Made by a program: the position numbers and the translations under genes. From an uncultured Methanobacterium sp. (GTDB lineage: Archaea > Methanobacteriota > Methanobacteria > Methanobacteriales > Methanobacteriaceae): 64,000 nucleotides of DNA. Shown in pieces: positions 10,027-20,878 of this stretch. The first letter of the stretch is position 1, and the number at the start of each line of letters is the position of its first letter. The DNA lies in NCBI RefSeq assembly GCF_963665055.1, contig NZ_OY762015.1, positions 1,694,501 through 1,758,500 on the forward strand. The letters are read 5' to 3'. A model generated the notes under the pieces. It did not search any database and was not told where the DNA came from. It was given only the letters and a program-made list of their open reading frames with translations.

Positions 10027-11220
10027 TTACTGGCGGAGTCTTTTCCCAATTCTTTCTGTATCAACTGAATAAACTTCCATTCCCGGAATAACAACCCTCA
10101 CTACTGGAATTTCAATTTCAGGCCGGGTTAGATCTGTGTATAACACTTTATCAAACCCACATTTATCCAGGAGTTTCAGGGAAGTTTCAATATCATCCTT
10201 AAACGAACTTTTTGCCTTACTTTTAATATCCGAAATGTTGACACTATCCTGGAATTCTCCAAACCAGTGCTTGTTAATCCGTTTCATACGCTGATATCCT
10301 GCTTTACGCATGAACACTGCCCTGGTGGTGTCTTCACGTGTACCGTGGATCTGGGTAGCTCTACTTTGCGCCACTTCAGTTAAAGCCCGAAGAGCTGCAA
10401 TTTCAGGGTCAAGATGAGTTCCCACACCCAGAGTTAGGAGTGCAGGGTCTTTGAGTACTGTATCATCTGATACTGCAGCCATGGTAGTTATTTCCACATC
10501 GGCAGTGAGATCAACCAGCTTAACATCCACCCCTGCCTTATTAAATTTGGATAGAACATCATTTATCAGAGAATTATCAGTGCCTTCACAATTCACTTCG
10601 CGTTTTGGCTGGCGCAAGGCTTCAAAAATGCTCCAGGCATCCCTTTCCACTACTTCAGTTATACCATGGAAAACTGCCTCTTCTAAAACATTACCCGATG
10701 CAAGACCATTAGTACTTGATTTGAAAAGAGAATATCCATTAATAGTTGATTGGTAGGGATGATAAACTGCATTGGCTGGTACCATGCATTCTGTATCAGT
10801 TTTAGCATTGACGGCTTTTACCCAATCAATTTCCTTTTCATCTACATTTAATGAAGTGGGTAATATCAATGAGGAGGGATCAATACCTCCATCCATTTCC
10901 TTGAAAGAACCACAGACTATTTTTTCATCATCAGATTCCTGTTGTTCAGCAGAATACCTTTCAAAAGCTTCCATCATTGCGGATGCCTTGGCCTGTGGTT
11001 TGGTAGCTCCTTTCCCTGCATAAATACTCACCGCACCTTCTGCAGCACCGGGTCGGATTGCAGAATAGACTGGTATTCCAATACGATCCAGGTGAGTTAT
11101 CTCCGCTATTCTGGTAACCCCTGCAACAGAAAGCTTTTCTTCTACCTTTTTTATGGTTTCTGTAGGGTCACGGCAACGGTGGGTGCCTTTAAAATATTTT
11201 ACAGGAATTTCTTTGAACAT
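10027..11220 (-). CDS. ycaO: YcaO-type McrA glycine thioamidation protein (methanogenesis marker 1)
   Basis: ATP-dependent YcaO enzyme that, in methanogens, converts an active-site glycine of methyl-coenzyme M reductase alpha into thioglycine. The N-terminal block IPVKYFKGTHRCRDPTETI and the stretch GIPVYSAIRPGAAEGAVSIY belong to the methanogen marker family. The YcaO ATP/Mg region is in the GKGATKPQAKASAMMEAFER segment, with the catalytic glutamates around EAVFHGITEVVERDAW. About 397 residues from the ATG at 11220; a further in-frame ATG lies 9 nt upstream and neither has a strong ribosome site. The usual partner TfuA is not adjacent in this window, so it may be encoded elsewhere. Confidence 0.9.
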   Translation of the reverse strand: MFKEIPVKYFKGTHRCRDPTETIKKVEEKLSVAGVTRIAEITHLDRIGIPVYSAIRPGAAEGAVSIYAGKGATKPQAKASAMMEAFERYSAEQQESDDEKIVCGSFKEMDGGIDPSSLILPTSLNVDEKEIDWVKAVNAKTDTECMVPANAVYHPYQSTINGYSLFKSSTNGLASGNVLEEAVFHGITEVVERDAWSIFEALRQPKREVNCEGTDNSLINDVLSKFNKAGVDVKLVDLTADVEITTMAAVSDDTVLKDPALLTLGVGTHLDPEIAALRALTEVAQSRATQIHGTREDTTRAVFMRKAGYQRMKRINKHWFGEFQDSVNISDIKSKAKSSFKDDIETSLKLLDKCGFDKVLYTDLTRPEIEIPVVRVVIPGMEVYSVDTERIGKRLRQ

Positions 11221-11329
11221 TTTAATCATCTACTGAGTTTGATTAATGATTGATATTCTTTGTCAGATATTCTTACTGTATATGAAAGTTTGATCATACT
11301 GTAAGAGCTTGATTGGATTATACTATGCA

Positions 11330-11933
<604 letters not shown>

Positions 11934-12128
11934 TTAAAGAATCTCTCCTCATTTATAAATGATTTCCCAAATCATAATCATTCATCAAACATTATAATAT
12001 TATTAACAATACCAATTATTAATAAGAGTAATATTAATAAGATCAATATTACCTATAAAAAATGGTATTTAACAACATTACTGGCTTAAATTAGACAAAA
12101 TAATTTTTTTGTAAAACTATCCCAATTA

Positions 12129-12602
12129 ATGGTGATTTCCACGAATTCAACTTGTGAATACTGCCAAATAGCAGGAGGATATGGGAAACTTTTATGGGAA
12201 ACAAGCCACTGGAATGTGTATTTAGCACCCAGTCAACGTTATCTCGGAACCTGCGTGGTGGCTCTTAAAAGACATTGCAGAGATCTTTCCCAGGTAAATA
12301 ACGAGGAATGGATTGATTTTGCACAGGTAGTGGAAAAACTGGAAGAATCATTAACACAAACATTCCAGCCCACTCTCTACAACTGGAGTTGCTTTAAAAA
12401 TTCAGTTTTCAGGAATGAAAATCCTAATCCAGAAATTCACTGGCATTTCATACCACGTTATCAGGAACCCGTGCATTTTGAGGGGATCAGTTTCCCGGAT
12501 CCTGATTTTGGATACATTCCACTTCCCAAAAAAAGAGAAATCCCAGTGAAAGTAATGGAAAAACTCGCACGGAAGATTAATGATAATATTATTAAAGCCT
12601 AA
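12129..12602 (+). CDS. HIT-family nucleotide-binding protein
   Basis: A 157-residue histidine-triad-fold protein, probably a nucleotidyl hydrolase or transferase such as an Ap4A-type enzyme. The catalytic region is NPEIHWHFIPRY at about 102-113, with His105 and His107. The N-terminal CEYC pair (9-12) resembles the zinc pair of many HIT proteins but the usual second ligands are not obvious. It differs from standard HIT proteins in having HWHF rather than a full HxHxHxx, so the exact activity is uncertain. It sits between divergent and unrelated genes. The last codons are part of a 16-bp tandem duplication. Confidence 0.8.
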   Translation: MVISTNSTCEYCQIAGGYGKLLWETSHWNVYLAPSQRYLGTCVVALKRHCRDLSQVNNEEWIDFAQVVEKLEESLTQTFQPTLYNWSCFKNSVFRNENPNPEIHWHFIPRYQEPVHFEGISFPDPDFGYIPLPKKREIPVKVMEKLARKINDNIIKA

Positions 12603-12615
12603 TATTATTATTCAA
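12584..12615. repeat. 16-bp tandem duplication at the HIT gene stop
   Basis: TAATATTATTA starts both halves (12584 and 12600). The second copy begins with the TAA stop codon of the HIT gene. The sequence is low complexity, so chance is possible; noted as part of a wider pattern. Confidence 0.55.
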
Positions 12616-12752
12616 AATTAATTGAAAAATTAATGATTTGAAGATAAAGATATATTTTTTAGGGAGTATTTATTAAATTGAATTTCAAATTAAATTTGAA
12701 TACACCAATATAATGTAATTAAAGTATTTTAAATCATTTGCAGGGTTATCCT

Positions 12753-13757
12753 ATGAAAATAGATGGAATAATAGAAAAAATAGACCATGAAAATCTTAAC
12801 TCGTTAATTATTCTTAAACCTGAAAACATAGCTTACGTTACAGGTTTTATGCCTTCAAGCACTTCAGTCTTAATTTTAAACGAAGAACCAGTATTTTTAA
12901 CCTCAAAATTAGACTCAGAAGAGGCCAGTCAAAAATCCACAGTGCATGTGGAGGAATTCAAATCCATGAGTGACATTAAAAAAACATTAACGGAAACTGT
13001 GTCCGGAAAGGTGGGTGTTGAAAATTCCATGACTGTGGGAACATGTAAAAAATTATGTAAAGATTTCCAGATAGAAATCACCGAAATCATTGAAGGTTTA
13101 CGCACCATCAAATCCCAAGATGAGATTAAAAAGATTAAAGGAGCCATCAAGATTGCTGAAGACTCCTTTAAAGATCTGGATTTTTCAGTGACTGAGGATA
13201 ACCTGGCAGCGCAGCTGGAATATAACATGAGATCTGCAGGTTCTCTGCGACCTTCCTTTGAAACGATTGTGGCTTCAGGGCCAAGATCAAGCCTCCCCCA
13301 TGCTTCTACCACATCCAAAATGGTGGAAAGCCCTGTAATGATAGACTGGGGTGCATTTTACCAGAATTACGCATCGGACACTACTCGAACCATAATTAAG
13401 ACTGAAGAGGAAGAAGAAATTCTTTCCATAGTTTTAGAAGCCCAAAAAAAGGCCATTGAAACCATAAAACCTGGTGTAAAAGCATCTTATATTGATAAGG
13501 TAGCCAGAAATGTTATTGAAGACTATGGGTACGGAGATAATTTCATCCATTCTACTGGGCATGGAGTAGGTCTTGAAATTCATGAAAAACCATCATTATC
13601 CCCTAAAAGTGATGAAAAACTTGAAAAAGGAATGATAGTGACTGTTGAACCTGGAATATACATTGAAGGGAAATTTGGAGTAAGAATTGAAGATATGATT
13701 CTGGTCAAAAACCAGGCTAAAATTTTAACCAACTTACCCCGGAAAATTTTCGCCTAA
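12753..13757 (+). CDS. Xaa-Pro aminopeptidase-like M24 metallopeptidase
   Basis: Aminopeptidase P/prolidase family enzyme of 334 residues. The N-terminal creatinase-like domain occupies about 1-120. The C-terminal pita-bread domain has the dinuclear metal ligands: two Asp in DWGAFYQNYASDTTRT, His in HSTGHGVGLEIHE, and Glu in VEPGIYI and RIEDM. All five are present, so it should be active in clipping Xaa-Pro dipeptides or N-termini. The start is ATG 12753 with AGGG upstream; the longer frame starts at a TTG without a ribosome site. Single gene, no clear operon. Confidence 0.9.
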   Translation: MKIDGIIEKIDHENLNSLIILKPENIAYVTGFMPSSTSVLILNEEPVFLTSKLDSEEASQKSTVHVEEFKSMSDIKKTLTETVSGKVGVENSMTVGTCKKLCKDFQIEITEIIEGLRTIKSQDEIKKIKGAIKIAEDSFKDLDFSVTEDNLAAQLEYNMRSAGSLRPSFETIVASGPRSSLPHASTTSKMVESPVMIDWGAFYQNYASDTTRTIIKTEEEEEILSIVLEAQKKAIETIKPGVKASYIDKVARNVIEDYGYGDNFIHSTGHGVGLEIHEKPSLSPKSDEKLEKGMIVTVEPGIYIEGKFGVRIEDMILVKNQAKILTNLPRKIFA

Positions 13758-13930
13758 AAAACACTGAAGATTTTTCTAATTTAGTTGATTTCAATAGAAT
13801 TAGTAAAAATAGGGTAATAGTATACTATTATATTGTATAAGATAAATTAGAATATAATATATTATATACAGGACAATAATATACTAATAAAGCCATACAA
13901 ATATACCAGCATAACAATAAAGGTGAAAAA

Positions 13931-14866
13931 ATGGCCATCATACCTTCTGCACTTTCCCCCATATCCAATAGTATAGATAATATTTTTCCAGACAAATACC
14001 TGGTTCGAATGCAGGAAATTCTGATTCGTTCCGGGACTTATGTTAAGGCCTCTGATCTTTTAACTCTGATTTTTGGTGCAGGAATATTTTTAGGTATTAT
14101 AGCCTTGGTAGCATTTACCGTATTGGGTTCAAATCCAGTAATAGGTTTTATTCTTGGTTTGATTGCTCCTGGAGCCATTATATTAATTTGGATTTTTTTC
14201 ATGATGGAAAGGAGAGTGGATTCCATTGAACAGGGAACTCCTGACTTCTTAAGACAGATCGCCTCACTCCTACGATCCGGAGTGGGTGTAGAAACAGCAA
14301 TGGAAGACATATCCAAACATGGAGAAGGTCCTTTAACTGATGAATTAAAAAGAGCAGTAATTGAAATAAAAATAGGAAGTACCTTTGAGGATGCCCTTCT
14401 GGGGATGGGCGAACGTTTGAAATCCAAAACACTGGATAGAACATTTAGAATGATTATTGAAGGTAGGAGAGTTGGGGGTAGCCTTGCAGATGTTATTGAA
14501 ACAGTTGCAGAAGATTTAAGAGCTATTCTGGCATTACAGAGAGAACGTAGAGCCAATGTAATGATGTCAGTAATGTTTCTGTTAATAGCAGCAGTTATTG
14601 CTGCTCCATTTGCACTGGGGATGGCTATGTCATATTCGGCTTTCATTGAATCTTTAGGAAAACCCAATCCTTTATTAGGTGCTGCATCCATCGGAGCTGC
14701 AGGATACATTATCATCCACTCCATAATTGCCGGTATTTTAATGGGGATCGTACTTTATGGTAGTGCAAAGAAAGGTGTTAAATTCGCACTCGTCCTTGTT
14801 CCCGTGTCATACGGCCTATTCTATGTGGTCATAACCTTTGCACCTCATCTACTTTTGGGAATTTAA
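13931..14866 (+). CDS. Second type II secretion F-family (TadB-like) platform protein
   Basis: A 311-residue membrane protein with one T2SSF domain at about 100-215 (GTPDFLRQIASLLRSGVGVE, GRRVGGSLADVIETVAEDL) between an N-terminal pair of membrane helices (about 43-95) and three C-terminal ones. It is similar in plan to the 372-residue protein at 2033 but lacks its charged tail, so the two look like paired platform subunits. AGGTGA precedes the ATG. The pilin gene starts 16 bp after its stop, so the two are co-transcribed. The upstream 170 bp are very rich in TATA-like sequence (13860-13880). Confidence 0.88.
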   Translation: MAIIPSALSPISNSIDNIFPDKYLVRMQEILIRSGTYVKASDLLTLIFGAGIFLGIIALVAFTVLGSNPVIGFILGLIAPGAIILIWIFFMMERRVDSIEQGTPDFLRQIASLLRSGVGVETAMEDISKHGEGPLTDELKRAVIEIKIGSTFEDALLGMGERLKSKTLDRTFRMIIEGRRVGGSLADVIETVAEDLRAILALQRERRANVMMSVMFLLIAAVIAAPFALGMAMSYSAFIESLGKPNPLLGAASIGAAGYIIIHSIIAGILMGIVLYGSAKKGVKFALVLVPVSYGLFYVVITFAPHLLLGI

Positions 14867-14881
14867 ATAGGAAGTGTTTCT

Positions 14882-15100
14882 ATGAAAATAATAGAAATGG
14901 GAATAGTTAAAGATGAAGCAGCCCAAAGTTCTGCAGAATACGTGCTGATCCTGGGAGGAATCATAGTAATCGTCCTGGTGGCAATCATCGTTTATAAGAA
15001 CTACGTTAGTGGTGTGGGAAGCAGCCTCAACGGTGGCAGTGAAATGAATAGTGTCAATGGCAACCTCACACAAATAAACAAAACCCTGAACAAGACTTAA
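14882..15100 (+). CDS. Class III signal peptide pilin
   Basis: A 72-residue type IV pilin precursor. The charged N-terminus MKIIEMGIVKDEAA is followed by QSSAEY, the QxSxE motif cleaved by the EppA prepilin peptidase, and a single hydrophobic helix of about 20 residues (VLILGGIIVIVLVAIIVY). The mature pilin would be only about 58 residues, with an Asn/Ser/Gly-rich C-terminus suited to N-glycosylation (NLT, NKT sequons). GGAAGTG lies upstream of the ATG. It is directly downstream of a platform protein gene, which confirms a pilus function. An EppA gene is not in the window. Confidence 0.92.
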   Translation: MKIIEMGIVKDEAAQSSAEYVLILGGIIVIVLVAIIVYKNYVSGVGSSLNGGSEMNSVNGNLTQINKTLNKT

Positions 15101-15263
15101 TATGAACTCTTAAAAGGGTAGAAAACGGATAAAAGGATGTTAAATAACAGATGAAGTATGTTAAATAACTAACAACTTTAATCAAAAAAATTTGAATATT
15201 TATCATCCTGAAAATTTTAAAAACTATTTTTTTACTGAAATTTTATTTCTGGGAGCAAATAAC

Positions 15264-16670
15264 ATGAAAATGTTAATAAACGGAAATTTAATTGATAAAG
15301 AAGACAAAATAGCCGTTATAAATCCATTCAACAACCAGACTGTGGATGAAGTTCCAGTGGGCGATGCGAAAGATGCACGTGCTGCTATTGATGCTGCTAA
15401 CAAAGCAAAAAAGTCCCTGAATGAAATGTCTTCACGTAAACTGTCCAGAATATTAAATGACATTCATCAGGACTTAAAGGAAAAGCATCAGGAAATATCC
15501 GAACTCATCACCCTTGAAACGGGTAAACCAATTCGTGATTCTAAGGTAGAAATGGATCGGTCCCTGCAAACTCTGATCATGGCTGCTGAAGAATCAAAAA
15601 GGATACATGGAGAAACGATTCCCCTGGACGCGGCCATTGCTGGAAGGAGTGCGTTTGGTTTCACTATTAAAATTCCGTTAGGAGTAGTTGCAGCCATAAC
15701 ACCCTTCAATTACCCGGTGAATCTGGCCATACATAAAATAGCCCCTGCACTGGCTGCTAAAAACACTATGATCTTCAAACCTTCCAGCAAAGCTCCCCTG
15801 GCAGCACTTAAAATTGCACAAATAATGGATGGACACTTACCAGATGGAGTGGTGAATGCCATCACTGGCAGTGGTAGTGTTTTAGGGGATGAAATTGTGA
15901 CCAGTGACAGAGTTAACAAAATATCTTTCACTGGAAGTGTCCCTACCGGTCTTTCCATTGCCCAGAAAGCAGGCATGAAAAAGTTAACCCTGGAATTGGG
16001 AGGAAACGACCCCCTTGTGGTTATGGATGATGCTAACCTGGAAGCAGCAGTTATGGGAGCAGTGGGTGGTTCCTACCTCAATGCAGGGCAGGTTTGTATT
16101 GCAGTTAAAAGGATTATAGTCCATGAGAATGTTGCAGACCAGTTCATAGAAGATCTGGTATCCCGCAGCAAAAAGTTAAAAATTGGGAACCCAATGGATC
16201 CTGAAACGGAAATGGGGCCACTTATTGATGAAAATGCTGCCATCCATGTGGAAAAGGCTGTTAATAATGCTATTGACAATGGTGCCCAGCTTCTCTGTGG
16301 AGGTAAGAGGAAAGGTGCATTTTTCGATGCTACAGTTCTGGATCATGTGCAGAAAGATATGGAACTGGTACAAAAAGAAACTTTTGGCCCGGTTTCTCCA
16401 GTTATAAGGGTTAAAAACCTGGATGAAGCTATTAAAGTTGCAAACAGTACACCTTATGGATTACAGGCAGGTGTGTTCACCAGTAGCATAGAAAACGCCA
16501 AAAAAGCTGTACGAGAAATAGAGGCAGGTTCTGTGTTAATAAATAAACAATCCACCTTCCGAACAGATAACATGCCCTTCGGAGGATTTAAAATGAGCGG
16601 TATGGGTAAGGAAGGAGTTAAATATGCGGTTGAAGACATGACCCGCAGCAAAATGGTAGTTATTGGCTGA
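15264..16670 (+). CDS. cofA: Lactaldehyde dehydrogenase-type aldehyde dehydrogenase (F420 pathway)
   Basis: NAD(P)-dependent aldehyde dehydrogenase of about 468 residues. It has the cofactor loop FTGSVPTG, the general-base region LELGGNDPLVVMDDAN and the catalytic cysteine in NAGQVCIAVKRII. It is most like the methanogen enzyme that oxidises lactaldehyde to lactate for the 2-phospholactate part of coenzyme F420 (CofA), but the same family includes succinate-semialdehyde and glyceraldehyde dehydrogenases. The start is ATG 15264, placed 8 nt after GGGAG; the longer frame adds 24 residues unlike the family. Transcribed alone. Downstream (about 16760-16840) a degenerate run of AAAAAGGGYRGG motifs follows. 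Confidence 0.75.
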   Translation: MKMLINGNLIDKEDKIAVINPFNNQTVDEVPVGDAKDARAAIDAANKAKKSLNEMSSRKLSRILNDIHQDLKEKHQEISELITLETGKPIRDSKVEMDRSLQTLIMAAEESKRIHGETIPLDAAIAGRSAFGFTIKIPLGVVAAITPFNYPVNLAIHKIAPALAAKNTMIFKPSSKAPLAALKIAQIMDGHLPDGVVNAITGSGSVLGDEIVTSDRVNKISFTGSVPTGLSIAQKAGMKKLTLELGGNDPLVVMDDANLEAAVMGAVGGSYLNAGQVCIAVKRIIVHENVADQFIEDLVSRSKKLKIGNPMDPETEMGPLIDENAAIHVEKAVNNAIDNGAQLLCGGKRKGAFFDATVLDHVQKDMELVQKETFGPVSPVIRVKNLDEAIKVANSTPYGLQAGVFTSSIENAKKAVREIEAGSVLINKQSTFRTDNMPFGGFKMSGMGKEGVKYAVEDMTRSKMVVIG

Positions 16671-16857
16671 TCTTTCCAGAACCACTAAGACTAATTTTCC
16701 ATTTTCAAGTAGTATTTTCGGGATAAATTAAGAATAAGTAAAAAAGTGTATAATTAAAAACCCTTAGAATAATTGAAAAAGGGTAGGATAACTAAAAAAG
16801 GGCGGTATGATTAAAAAAAAGGGCGGGAAGTAAAACAGCTTAAAAATAAAGACTTGC

Positions 16858-16878
16858 ATCACTGTTAAAAACCAGGAA

Positions 16879-16897
<19 letters not shown>
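16858..16897. repeat. 20-bp tandem duplication across the stop codon
   Basis: ATCACTGTTAAAAA at 16858 and ATCACTGTAAAAA at 16878, a period of 20 bp. The stop codon of the minus-strand tRNA-binding gene (16879-16881, TGA) lies in the second copy. The duplication reproduces the last codons just downstream of the gene. Confidence 0.75.
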
Positions 16898-17601
<704 letters not shown>

Positions 17602-18094
17602 TAGAGCACCTACATATTAGATTAATCAACATAATTTAATCAATAGAATTCTTTTTAGTAAATTTTTAAGTTATAATCTTTCAAAAATTATAATTCCATA
17701 TGTATCAAATTATCTTACAGATTTCTTATCAGATTATCCCATCTTAAATAGATCATGATTTAAATGACATACCATGACTAAATGATTAAGATCTTACCCA
17801 TTAAATCTTCCTGACTTAATTAATTTTTCACTAAGTTTAGATTAGGTTCTTATATTTCTGGTTAATGATTCTCTGGAGTTCATGAATTATTATCTCCGGA
17901 TAATATGTTGAATGATACCAGAAAGGACCCCGGAATTTAGGTGTTGCCCCAAATTTATCTGAGAAAACCTTCTTATTTCGAAATATTTAAGTACAGGGAA
18001 GGGTTTAATTTAATTTAGTTAACGGTACACCCTGAGATGTATTAAGATGAGTTTGATAAACCAGGGCAAGTGCCAAAAAATGAGAGGTGGAAAT
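17602..18094. other. Divergent intergenic region with PRC-barrel gene promoter
   Basis: The gap between divergently transcribed genes. A TATA-like AAATATTTAA at 17981-17990 probably serves the PRC-barrel gene and implies a leader of about 80 nt. That leader contains an in-frame ATG at 18047, 16 codons upstream of the chosen start. The stretch 17875-17970 is richer in G+C than the surrounding DNA but I could not assign it. No tRNA or hairpin was recognised. Confidence 0.45.
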
Positions 18095-18424
<330 letters not shown>

Positions 18425-18430
18425 ATTTAA

Positions 18431-19195
18431 ATGAGGGTTGGCATACTTGGATGCGGCGCCATAGCTAATATAATTACTAATTTTGCCATGGAAGGAAAGC
18501 TTGGCGTTGAAATCAAATTTTTTTACGACCGGGACATGGAAAGAGCCGAGAATCTGGCCTCCCAGGTAGATGGCCGGGTGGTCCTGGACATGGAAGACAT
18601 GCTTAACCACGTTGACCTGGTGATTGAAGCTGCTTCTCCCCAGGCAGTTGAAAAAATGGTCCCTCCCATCCTTAAAGCAGGTAAGGATGTAATTGTTATG
18701 AGTGTAGGGGGGCTTATGGATGTTAAAGTCCGGTCAAAACTGCAAAAATTAGCTAAAGAGAACAATTGCAGAATATATGCCCCTTCAGGAGCAATTGTTG
18801 GATTGGACGGGATTAAAACTGCATCTTTAGGTAAAATTGAACGAATCACACTGGTAACCCGGAAACCACCGCGTTCACTGGGAATCACCACCGAAAAAGA
18901 GACCATACTCTATGAGGGTAAAGCCAGTGAAGCAGTTAAGAAATTCCCTCTGAATATCAATGTAGCAGCCACAGTAAGTATAGCTGCGGGTCAAGAGATT
19001 GACGTTAAGATCATAGCAGACCCCCAGGTAGACCGGAACATACACGAATTAGAAGTGGTGGGTGACTTTGGAGAATTCCGTACCACAACTCGTAACCTCA
19101 GATGTTCTATGAACCCTAAAACCAGTGTTTTAGCCGCATATTCAGCCATTAAACTACTTAACAGTCTCAATGAAAATCTGCTGGTCGGGACTTAA
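18431..19195 (+). CDS. nadX: L-aspartate dehydrogenase
   Basis: NAD(P)-dependent oxidation of L-aspartate to iminoaspartate, the first step of NAD biosynthesis when L-aspartate oxidase is absent. The Rossmann motif GILGCGAIANII is at residues 4-15. The catalytic domain includes YAPSGAIVGLDGIK and NVAATVSIAAG, both diagnostic of NadX. At 254 residues it is typical. It follows the PRC-barrel gene by 6 bp. Its stop codon is the first unit of a degenerate repeat array. Confidence 0.93.
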   Translation: MRVGILGCGAIANIITNFAMEGKLGVEIKFFYDRDMERAENLASQVDGRVVLDMEDMLNHVDLVIEAASPQAVEKMVPPILKAGKDVIVMSVGGLMDVKVRSKLQKLAKENNCRIYAPSGAIVGLDGIKTASLGKIERITLVTRKPPRSLGITTEKETILYEGKASEAVKKFPLNINVAATVSIAAGQEIDVKIIADPQVDRNIHELEVVGDFGEFRTTTRNLRCSMNPKTSVLAAYSAIKLLNSLNENLLVGT

Positions 19196-19315
19196 ATTTA
19201 TTGAGATTAGTAGCTTAAACTCATTTGATGGTAAGAACCTAAATTCATTTACTTTAGGGACTTAAATTCGTTGATATGGACTTAAATTCATTGATAGTAG
19301 GAACTTAAATCCATT
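19188..19315. repeat. Degenerate tandem array of the nadX 3' end, about six copies
   Basis: The unit is GGGACTTAAATTYRTTGA with variants. The first copy is the nadX terminus (19188-19205, with the TAA at 19193-19195). Better-preserved copies begin at about 19258, 19278 and 19301, and two weaker ones (GCTTAAACTCATTTGATG, ACCTAAATTCATTTACT) lie between. The array is followed by T- and A-rich DNA to 19562. Each copy carries a TAA. The rest of the 367-bp gap up to 19562 holds no gene. Confidence 0.8.
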
Positions 19316-19562
19316 TTTTTATAAAATTGATTTCCGAGAGAAATTGATTTTATAAAAAATTTTTATAAAAATCTATTTTTACCATGATACAACACAGATC
19401 ACTACCTAACCTATACTCCACAAATCAGTATTAAGGCATCCATACCTTAATTTATAATTAATATAATAATTTTAATAGGATCTGTTAGTTTACTAGAATC
19501 AGATTCATAATAATCTATTAAAAAAAATATATTTTCTGATAAAAAAGAATTTAACTGATTAA

Positions 19563-20309
19563 ATGAAAGAATATGAAATATTTTCCAGTTTAAAGGTTCC
19601 CTTCACTTCCCCTACTGTGGTTAGACTTGACGGTAGGAATTTCTCACAGTTATCTCGTAAACTGGAATTTGAAAAACCATACGACCCCGAATTTGTTCGG
19701 ATAATTTCTGAAGCAGCTCGTCTGCTCTTCCAGGAGTTCAGCCCCAAACTTGCATATGTGTTTTCCGATGAAGTTAACCTGCTACTGGGAGAAATACCCT
19801 TCGCAGGCAGGGTGGAAAAGATAGACTCAGTTATGGCCAGTTTCTTATGCGGAGCATTTACCCGTAAGATCATGGAGCAGGATGAATTCAAGGAAAAAAT
19901 TAGCGAAACGAAACCTATTTCCTTTGATTCCAGGGTGATTCCATTATCCCGTGATAAAGTGATGGAGTACTTCCAGTGGAGGCAGTTGGAATCCTGGAGG
20001 AACTGTCTGAATGGATACTCATACTGGACACTAAGAGAAGACCATTCCCGGGAAGAAGCAATGAAAATCCTCCATAAAAAGAAAAGCAGCCAGTTGCATG
20101 ACCTACTCTTCGAAAAAGGCATTAAAATAGCTCATATGCCTACCTGGCAGAGAAGGGGGATTGGGATCTATAAAAAAGGGTTTGAAATTGAGGGTTTAAA
20201 TCCGTTGACCCATGAAAAAGTCATATCACAAAGGAAGAAAATATTTGTTGATTGGGAGCTTCCACTCTTTGATGAGGAGTTTTTCAGGGGAAATTCACTG
20301 TTAAAATGA
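19563..20309 (+). CDS. thg1: tRNA(His) guanylyltransferase / Thg1-like 3'-5' polymerase
   Basis: A 248-residue Thg1-superfamily enzyme that adds nucleotides to the 5' end of tRNA in the 3'-5' direction. Catalytic carboxylates are present: Asp23 in RLDGRNFSQL and Asp69/Glu70 in SDEVNLLLG. The conserved HINP-like region is replaced by NGYSYWTLRE, and THP-type C-terminal residues follow. Archaeal members may guanylate tRNA(His) or repair truncated tRNA 5' ends with template dependence. A TATA-like AAATATATTTT lies about 37 nt upstream of the ATG. Its neighbours (nadX, JAMM, serA) give no functional hint. Confidence 0.88.
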   Translation: MKEYEIFSSLKVPFTSPTVVRLDGRNFSQLSRKLEFEKPYDPEFVRIISEAARLLFQEFSPKLAYVFSDEVNLLLGEIPFAGRVEKIDSVMASFLCGAFTRKIMEQDEFKEKISETKPISFDSRVIPLSRDKVMEYFQWRQLESWRNCLNGYSYWTLREDHSREEAMKILHKKKSSQLHDLLFEKGIKIAHMPTWQRRGIGIYKKGFEIEGLNPLTHEKVISQRKKIFVDWELPLFDEEFFRGNSLLK

Positions 20310-20340
20310 TTGAATAACTAATCAAAATGAGTTAACCTTA
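20301..20340. repeat. 20-bp imperfect duplication at the Thg1 stop
   Basis: TTAAAATGATTGAATAAC at 20301 and ATCAAAATGAGTTAACC at 20321 share AAAATGA and nearby bases at a period of 20. The TGA stop of the thg1 gene (20307-20309) is in copy one. Divergent, so moderate confidence. Confidence 0.5.
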
Positions 20341-20434
20341 TTTATAAAGAATTAGGTTTTATCTAGAGAATTAATCTTATTAATTTATTAGATTATAAGT
20401 TACTGGGATTTAAAACATAAAAAAATGATCCATT

Positions 20435-20878
20435 ATGACTGAAAAAAAAACATGGATGGACAAAATTATAGGGCATGTCCTTGGGAATAAAGATAAAAAC
20501 TTTCAGGAAATCCTTATTGACCGGGAAGTTGTAGAAGAAATAATCCAAATCGCCCGAAAAGCTCATCCATTTGAATTTGTAGCCATGTTAGAGGGTAAGA
20601 TTAAAGATGAAACCCTGAAAATTGATGGTCTAGTCTTTTCAGCTGGTGAAACATCCCATCAAGGTGCAGTTATAAATACGTTTATGATACCCCTATCCAC
20701 TGGCACCGTTGGCTCAGTGCACAGTCATCCGGGCCCCAGTGCATCTCCATCTACAGCAGATCTGCAAATGTTCGCCAAAAATGGGTATTTTCATTTAATA
20801 ATCGCAGAACCCTACATTGAAGAGAGTATGATTGGATATAACTCATTTGGTGAGATAACCCGTTATAAAATAATTTAA
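20435..20878 (+). CDS. JAMM/MPN+ domain metalloprotease
   Basis: A 147-residue protein with a complete JAMM zinc motif: a catalytic Glu in the PFEFVAML segment (about Glu47), then VHSHPGPSASPSTADLQ with His96, His98 and Asp109. Stand-alone archaeal JAMM proteins include HvJAMM1, which removes the ubiquitin-like SAMP modifiers, so a desampylase-like role is plausible. Eukaryotic Rpn11-like deubiquitinases share the fold. There is no signal peptide. No ubiquitin-like or E1 gene is in the window. The first 25 residues are a helical extension. Confidence 0.88.
   Translation: MTEKKTWMDKIIGHVLGNKDKNFQEILIDREVVEEIIQIARKAHPFEFVAMLEGKIKDETLKIDGLVFSAGETSHQGAVINTFMIPLSTGTVGSVHSHPGPSASPSTADLQMFAKNGYFHLIIAEPYIEESMIGYNSFGEITRYKII

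Noticed and set aside
14038..14724. 228-codon frame antisense to the second platform gene
   Set aside because: It lies wholly antisense to a clear T2SF gene with a good ribosome site and pilin neighbour; composition is that of a reverse-strand shadow.
18047..18094. N-terminal extension of the PRC-barrel protein from ATG 18047
   Set aside because: The strong GAGGTGG site is 5 nt before ATG 18095 and the PRC fold starts there; the extension is unlike the family.
19559..20122. 187-codon frame antisense to thg1
   Set aside because: The plus-strand protein has intact Thg1 catalytic motifs; the antisense frame has no family features.
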